From: Ipomoea triloba
Taxonomy: Eukaryota; Streptophyta; Magnoliopsida; Solanales; Convolvulaceae
DNA: 64,000 nt
Reading direction: 5' to 3'
NCBI RefSeq assembly: GCF_003576645.1
Contig: NC_044919.1
Coordinates: forward strand, 32,924,617-32,988,616
Positions 57,801 through 64,000 of the stretch are shown here, one piece after another (position 1 is the stretch's first letter; each line of letters opens with the position of its first letter). Position numbers and translations under genes: made by a program. The notes under the pieces are model-generated. The model was not told where the DNA came from, searched no databases, and was given only the letters and a program-made list of their open reading frames with translations.

Positions 57801-58518
57801 GGGTGTGTTTGGTTCGATAATGGAAATCGGAGTGAGAATGAAAATCATATACTTGGTAATGCTAATGGGTTTTGTGAAAGTATTTCGTATGTTTTGTAGT
57901 AGGGTGGAATTTGAATGATTATCAATATTGTTGTTTGGTTTTGTATGATCCTATAATGGGAATAAAGATTTTAAAAAGAGTTTATTACCGAAATAGTCCC
58001 TCAACTATTGCGAAATTACCAATTTAGTCCTCGACAATTTTTCGTGCCCAATTAAGTCCCTCGACTTTGAAAAATTTAACCAATTTGGTCCTCTGTTTAT
58101 TTTGCTGTTAAATATCCGTTAAATCGGGACCAAATTGGTAATTTTGCTATAGTCAAGGGACCGCAAATCATGTGGCCCATGTTCTTGCACGGGCAGCTGG
58201 TTCTTTGTCTGTCTCAAGGTCGTGGATATTTGTTCCACCGGCCTGTATTTCCACTTGGTTGATTATTAATGCGTTGATGATATTTTCCTTTTAAAAAAAT
58301 AATAATAAAAATAAAGGGTAAAAAATTCTTTTTCTTCTTGTTTCCATTTCCTTTCCTCATTGAATTGCAATTCATACCCTCCTCATATGAATTGCAATTC
58401 AACAAAATGAGAGAATTACAATTTAGTGAAATTATAATTCCCTTCAACCAAATATTATAATTTGAGTTGCCAAAAATTGGGTTGTAATTAAATTAGAACT
58501 GCATCCAATCAAACAGGT
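57801..58518. mobile_element. Harbinger-like MITE split by a nested LINE-containing insertion
   Basis: The left part 57801-57977 starts GGGTGTGTTTGGTTCG and the right part 58328-58518 ends CCAATCAAACAGGTC, an inverted-repeat-like pair. The interruption 57978-58327 begins TTTATTACCGAAATAGTCCC, contains a foldback (GGACCAAATTGGTAATTTTG near 58127) and ends with a LINE fragment plus A-rich tail. Similar 17-bp sequences (AATAAAGATTTTAAAAA at 57961; AATAAAGGGTAAAAAAT at 58312) lie on both sides. Confidence 0.45.
58163..58288 (+). pseudogene. C-terminal RNase H fragment of a LINE ORF2
   Basis: The frame encodes ANHVAHVLARAAGSLSVSRS, then WIFVPPACISTWL and a stop near 58288. This is the extreme C-terminus of the plant LINE RNase H-like domain, followed by an A-rich tail at 58293-58325. 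Confidence 0.75.
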
Positions 58519-58692
58519 CATTAATGTTTACCAACACTTAAAAACAAATATGCATTATATTAATTTGGATTTAGTGACAGCGTTGATATTTGTGGGGTAA
58601 TGGTGTGTTATTTGAAAGCACGTTAAGTTTTGGCAGTTGACTCATCATTAAAGTCAATACAAGATAAGGATTATTTTGCCACTAAGCGGTTG

Positions 58693-58992
58693 TTATGCCA
58701 TGAACCCGGGTCCACTTTACAATATAAACTTGGTTCATGTTCATAATTTTAAAACTTTATATTCACAATTACAAAACTCTATATTTACAATTTCATAACT
58801 CTATATCTATAATTTCATAAATCTGTATTCAACAACATAACACAATTTTTAAATCTATATAACAAAATTGTGAATATAGAATTCAAATATTGTGAATATT
58901 GAGTAATGTAATTTTGTATATTGAGATTTAAAATTATTAATATAAAATTTTAAAATTGTGAACATGGACCCGAGTCCATAACATAATTTGCC
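58693..58992. repeat. Foldback element, CATAATTTGCC family, copy 3
   Basis: Opens TTATGCCATGAACCCGGGTC and closes ATGGACCCGAGTCCATAACA followed by TAATTTGCC. Inside, TTCATAATTTTAAAACTTTA on the left is mirrored by TAAAATTTTAAAATTGTGAA on the right. Best-preserved full foldback of the family. Confidence 0.65.
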
Positions 58993-58999
58993 GCAAATT

Positions 59000-59945
59000 A
59001 CAGTTTTTATAATGATTTTATACGTGCAACGTCTGAATAAATAAGAAATAAATAAGAGTAATAGTTATGGACCGTTCCCCTTTCGGCCCAATACTAATTG
59101 TAAAGGCAAACCAATTAAACGAAATTTGGCCCCAATTTGGTCATGATATGCATAAGATAAGAATACGAGGGAGTGGGAGTATAATGTTTTTATAGGAACG
59201 TGGTCCAAAAATGATGCCGTTTTGCTCAAATATTTTTTATGCAATTCACTGTAACATATATTTTTATTATAAGTCATTATGTATATTATTTTAAAGCATA
59301 ATATACATTATAACACACATATATTGAGAGCTATAGTCATTTATCATTTTCAGTTGTGATTTTCTATGAAATGTTTGGTTGTGATCTCAGCTTTGTCTTG
59401 TCCACCCCTCTTTTTTAGTTTACCAACAACAAGAAGGAATGTGTCAGAATGTTTTGATTCTCCACTTTTTCTTTTTTTTTTTTTTCAATTCCGCGAACAA
59501 AAATCACACAAAATTTTAATAAAAGGAAGATCAGAACAGAGACATGCATCCGATCCTAGTCACCAAATGAAATACTACTTTATTAGCAAAAGAGCACTGA
59601 AAATTACAATGACACAAAGATACTTTCACGCAGTATTATCATCAACTGCAGGGATAGATTGTGGATCGAAGAAGTGAAAGTAAAATGAATTAAAAAATAT
59701 TAAAATACAAAATATCAAATATAAAATACATTAAAAATTACAATACAAGCTAAGGTTTATGATGAATTACGGACAAATGTAATTTATTTTTTTTGTTTTT
59801 TTTTGAAAAGACGTCTACTTCTCTTTCTAGTTCATAATGCAAAGAAAATTAATTGTCTTAATACAATAAATTTGATAGTGCGTGTGTTTTGCATACATTG
59901 TACGTGCGTCGTGAGTGCACTTTGCGTGTATAATTAAAAAAAAAC
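59000..59945. other. Intergenic DNA, no gene
   Basis: 59190-59310 resembles the repeat at 46640-46915 (AAAAATGATGCCGTTTTGC, then AT-rich). Nothing else is recognised. Confidence 0.35.
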
Positions 59946-60302
59946 AATCTTCACTTGAACAAGCATTTATGCATGTGGCTAAAACACTACCAATCAAAAG
60001 CAACAAGAATTGAAAAGCAAGAAAGGACGGGAGGAGTGGAGGTTAATTAAAAGAACAAACAATGTCTCATCACAGTAAGATCAAGAAAAATGTGGTTAAC
60101 TGGGATTTGGAATGATGCATAGGAAGTAAATAAAACTTACCCATGCAACAAGATTTTGCTCTGCAGCGCATTTTGTGTTGTCGATTGCTTTCCTCCCGGT
60201 GATGAGCTCCGGTAGAACAACCCCAAAGCTGTATATATCTGAGTTGAATGTTAATTGACCAATCATGGCATAATCTGGTGCACAGTACCCATATATGCCC
60301 AT
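59946..60302 (-). pseudogene. Duplicated fragment of the RLCK-VII kinase gene
   Basis: About 357 bp align closely with 48510-48868 of the kinase gene: the 3' half of exon 4 (from [12 protein letters not shown] to EQNLVAW) plus its donor and about 200 bp of the following intron. The intron shows that this is a DNA-level copy, not a retrocopy. The frame is still open, but residues have changed (for example MTGQLT to MIGQLT and VVLLEL to VVLPEL), and there is no start, ATP site or catalytic loop, so it cannot make a kinase. It keeps the parent's unusual APD motif. It ends abruptly at CACATAATTTGCCGC, a sequence also found at 58981. Confidence 0.9.
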
Positions 60303-60854
60303 AAGCACATAATTTGCCGCCGATTACAGTTTTTATAATGATTTTAGTTTTTATAGTATTTCGGATTTTCGGGGACCAGAGGTGCAGAACGGGTCGGATC
60401 GGCCGGAAAGTTACTTCTTGCCTTCTAGTCGTTTCGTCAGGGTGTTTTGTTTGTTTGATTTTTTTTTTAATTTTTTAATAGTCAGCAAACGGGCCGGGTG
60501 GTCACTGGTCGGGTCGTCCAGTGAGCTCCTTCCTAGTTGTTTTGTTCGTCTAACACTCTAACTTCTAATACTTACTGATATATTTTTACGATGTCCCTGT
60601 CATCTACATTTTCATAACACTTCAAATATTTTTTTTTCATAATAATTCATTTTTTTTTCTTTCACTAGGCTAAGCTGGTGAAAAACGGCTAGGAGGTGGT
60701 TATGTCAACTTTGCACAGACGCTGCACGGGTGTGCGTTGCCTGTGCGAAAAAAATAATGTCCTAGAATTGGGAGACATTTTGTATTATCTGCACGGGCCT
60801 GCGTTATTATTATATTGTACATTTTATTTAAATTCATAATAACATAATTTTGTT

Positions 60855-60880
60855 CGTGCATCGCACGGGTAGAGCACTAG
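60855..60880 (+). mobile_element. Candidate Helitron 3' end
   Basis: Hairpin CGTGCATCGCACG at 60855-60867 followed by GGTAGAGCACTAG and a T, matching the Helitron terminus (hairpin, then CTRR, next base T). A TC 5' end was not found with confidence. If the start lies before 59946, the kinase fragment is Helitron cargo. Confidence 0.5.
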
Positions 60881-61246
60881 TAGTAATTAGTCCAAAGAGA
60901 GTGTTACAAATACATTCACTTGGAGCCAACTGCCAAGTGGATATGAACTCAATTACCTCAATTATAGATATTTCTAGACTTCCATGTTTATCTTTTAGAT
61001 GTCTTATAGGATTATGTTGTTTACCTCTATAAATACTTAAATAGATATCTCCATATATCATTATAGTAGTTTTCAAAAAAAAAAAATATCATTATAGTTG
61101 ATAATCTAAAATATTAAAAAAAAAATTGTTTTCCTTATATTATTGTCTTTCTCGTTTTACTTTATTACATTTATTATATCAGTGGCATTTCAAAATAAGA
61201 ACGATACAATGATTTATGCAAGAAAACATCTTAACTCACAACACTA

Positions 61247-63122
61247 TATAGGGAAAAAAACACTTTTGATCCCCCAATTAGTATCACATTTGAAATGTTA
61301 TCCCTATCTTTCAATCTGAACAAATTTGGTCCCTCAATTATTGAGACGGTTGTCAATTTAGTCCTTCTGTTAGGTTATCCAATTAACACCGTTCATACCA
61401 TGGGCAAAGTTGGAATTTCACATTGGAAAATACACTTTTGGTCCCTCACCATCTCAAGATTGATCTTTCTGAGGAATATTAAGCCAAAGGGAAACAAAGT
61501 CCAATAATGAGACTTCCATCTGAATTACTTCAACTACCGACTTAAACTTGAAACCCTCAGCGAAACCATCCAACCACAAAGGTATAAAACCTTAGATTAC
61601 AACTAAGCATTGCTAATTGCTAAAATTCACAACAAAACATATTATACTGAGTATATGATTCTCTACGAGTTGACTTGCATGCCTAATACAATGAACATGT
61701 AATATGATATACCTTCAGTTTCAACGAATGGTCATCATCATAATTCATACAACATTTCCATTTACCTGAAAGCCAAGCTCATTCTCAGGACTTGCATTCC
61801 CATCCTTCGAGTCGTCTCTACCATTACTGCATCTACTGCCATTGTCATGGCTAGACTTGGTGGCACTTTCAATGTTGGCATACGAGACAATAAGACCAAT
61901 CTCAATTGCCTCCATGTATAACAACTTCGCCAGATTCTTGAAGCGCCTTCGAAATGTAGGTATACGCGATAGAGAACTAACAAATCCCTGTAACCTGTGA
62001 TAGCAAATGTTCCTTTTCAAGCCAAATGCATAGTAAAATTAAGAGAAGCTTTGAATTTGGAGCTAACCTCCTAATTATCGCTTGTAACTGGGCTCGTTTG
62101 ACATTGTCACTGGAGGGAAATCCAATCTCGTCCCAATCCTCTGGTCTGTCATTTTTGCAATGCATTAGCAGCTTTCTAAGGCAAATTTCTTCGTCTTCAT
62201 GCAGTTGAAGTCGCTTTATTTGCTCCTTCATAATTAAAAGCGGTCCAACAAACCACTCGAATATTCTATCATTTGGCCAGTTGGTCTTTGTTAAATTCAC
62301 CTCATCAACTAAAAGTTCAAACGAGCAAGAAATTACAAGTATGATTTTTCTGAAATAGTCTTGGATTTGCCGTTCGAAAACAAAATGAGTACTGAAAGAA
62401 AGTACATACATATCACCAAGCTAGCTGAGTTGGACTTCGCTGATTCAAGCAAGCACTGCAAAATGAACAAGGAGGGAAGTTCACGACTAACTTCTTGCAT
62501 TTCCCCCCTGCAATGCAACTCACGATGTCTTTGGCATCTATTAGACCTTCGTGAAGGAGAATTCTGCCATTCACTGCACAGGATTTGAAAAGCCAGTCCC
62601 ACACCTGCTTCAGTAAAGCTGATCAGTTCTAAGAAGAAGAAGAAAAAAATTTTCCAATCGTTAAACATCACATGCTAGGACCTGCACTGGTGTGTATTGC
62701 TGTATAGCTTGCTTCAGTTTTCTGGACCGTTGCGAAGCCATCTTTGAACTTCGTGATTCTTCCCTATTTTTTACGTTGACGGTAACGAGGTAGTTGAAAT
62801 AATTCAGATGGAAGTCTCATTATTGGACTTTGTTTCCCTTTGGCTTAATATTCCTCCGAAAGAATTGGACTTTGTTTCCCTTTGGCTTAATATTCCTCCG
62901 AAAGATCAATCTTGGGATGGTGAGGGACCAAAAGTGCATTTTCCAATGTGAAATTCCAAATTTGCCCATGATATAAACGGTGTTAATTGGATAACCTAAC
63001 AGAAGGACTAAATTGACAACCGTCTCAATAATTGAGGGACCAAATTTGTTCAAATTGAAAGATAGGGATAACATTTCAAATGTGATACTAATTGGGGGAC
63101 CAAAAGTGCTTTTTTCCCTATA
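61247..63122. mobile_element. Pack-MULE: Mutator-like element carrying host gene exons
   Basis: Long terminal inverted repeats run 61247-61538 (left) and 62789-63122 (right). Both begin TATAGGGAAAAAA and contain TTTGGTCCCTCAATTATTGA. The right arm is longer because of an internal 42-bp tandem duplication starting at 62822. The 1250-bp interior has no transposase but holds four exons of an apparently cellular gene on the minus strand. A 9-bp target duplication could not be seen, possibly because of TA-rich flanks. Confidence 0.85.
61745..62741 (-). pseudogene. Captured multi-exon gene fragment inside the Pack-MULE (unidentified)
   Basis: Reading minus: exon A 62682-62741 (start MASQRSRKLKQAIQQYTPVQ), exon B 62410-62604 (VWDWLFKSCAVNGRILLHEG...), exon C 62068-62308 (NWPNDRIFEWFVGPLLIMKE...), exon D 61766-61994 (SSLSRIPTFRRRFKNLAKLL...), all with plausible GT-AG junctions. 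Exon B changes frame near a run of six G (minus strand, about 62505): upstream codons continue only into one frame, while the sensible continuation EVSRELPSLFILQCLLESAK is in another, indicating a 1-2 bp indel. Exon D reads through its old donor (TTTCAG/GTAAAT) to a stop at 61745. Introns are kept, so capture was at DNA level. I do not recognise the parent gene. Confidence 0.75.
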
Positions 63123-64000
63123 TATATATTGTTGGATTAGTTTTAATTTACTTTTTATTAAGAAAAAAAAAAAGAAATCAAATCCTAATTTTCAATTATT
63201 ACTTGTTCCCCTAGCTATAAACATGCACCTGAACCCTCTGTTTTCAACAAGGATAATAGAGCTTAATTTTATATTGGAGATAGGTGATTGTGTGATGGTG
63301 TGAACAGAATATGTTTGTGAAGACTTTGTGATTGGTCAGTGTACTTGATTTGTTTAGTTTTTGTTTTTTTTGTTTTTAATTGTGTAAACTCTTGAAAATA
63401 CAATCTTTATGGAATTTAAAAAAAAAAAAAAAAAGATTGATGCCATTATTATATTAACAGTCTGGGGGAAAAAAAACAAACTTTAATTTTGAGAATTGGG
63501 CATGTGAAAGTTATTGAAATTTTTCCCAAGTAATAATATGTTTATTTGCTCCCATAATAATAATAATATGTTTATTAAAAAGACGTTTAGAGCAACCCAT
63601 TAAATATAATGATTTTTTTGTGAGCTTTTATAGAAAAATGAAAGCCAATAAATGAAGATCGAAAAAAAATGTTAAAGTAGTGAATCTTAACGCAACTACA
63701 TGTGACTTGCATTTTTTGAAAAATGACAAAAATCTTAAATAACATGAACACCCTCCCACCTCACTCCTTAACATACCCAAAAAAAGAAAAAAAAAAATCC
63801 ACCAAATAGCAATGACTTTGATCTTAAGAATATATGCTTAAGATATTTTATCTTTATAATATTTTCTCACTTTCAAAAGTAAGTCAAAAGCAAATTATCT
63901 TATCCTTTAATTAGTTTGATTTAAACATCTAAAAACATAATAAGTGTGAATGAAGGTTATACCCTTCATTTATGTCCCTTTTTTCCGTTAGTTTTTTTAT
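63123..64000. other. AT-rich intergenic DNA to the window end
   Basis: Several poly-A and poly-T runs (for example 63420-63434). No gene or clear repeat is seen. Confidence 0.4.

Overview
This is a 64 kb window of nuclear DNA from a flowering plant, most likely a eudicot. The evidence is spliced genes with plant-only architectures (phototropin, WUSCHEL-related homeobox, RLCK-VII kinase), AT-rich intergenic DNA, and plant transposon types (Stowaway, Pack-MULE, Helitron, tRNA-derived SINEs). An asterid such as a Convolvulaceae species is possible, but that is only an impression. One unknown base (N) is present at 24619.

Gene layout, left to right: the start of a small uncharacterised plant protein running off the left edge (minus, 1-151); two histone H4 genes in direct tandem (minus, 1568-1879 and 3919-4230), each with a leader intron of about 240 bp; a two-exon WOX3/PRESSED FLOWER-like homeobox gene (minus, 17344-18477); a single-exon GH18 chitinase-like gene (plus, 25546-26442) converging on a two-exon BTB/POZ gene (minus, 26717-28619); a complete 21-coding-exon phototropin-1 gene (minus, 30837-38643, 1008 aa) with a probable 5'-leader intron reaching to about 40859; and a five-exon PBS1-like cytoplasmic kinase gene (minus, 47380-50673, 417 aa). 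The exon lengths of both large genes add up to whole codons, which supports the models. The genes do not form one pathway; this is an ordinary plant gene neighbourhood.

The rest is repeats. They include a Helitron (11126-12678), a solo LTR with matching 5-bp target duplications (21357-22791), a 5'-truncated LINE with a perfect 22-bp target duplication (6306-6854) and a second one with a 13-bp duplication, a Stowaway MITE, a hAT-like MITE, PIF/Harbinger-like MITEs, at least two dispersed tRNA-derived SINE families plus a third SINE-like sequence in the WOX3 intron, and a family of long foldback elements that share the end CATAATTTGCC. Four copies of one SINE family lie in introns of PHOT1.

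The most interesting region is 58.7-63.1 kb. A 357-bp fragment of the neighbouring kinase gene, intron included, has been copied about 11 kb away next to a Helitron-like 3' end. Beside it is a Mutator-like element with roughly 290-335 bp terminal inverted repeats that carries four exons of an unidentified host gene (a Pack-MULE). I found no CRISPR array, rRNA or functional tRNA gene, and no clearly new biological system. The best candidates for undescribed entities are the foldback family and the Pack-MULE.
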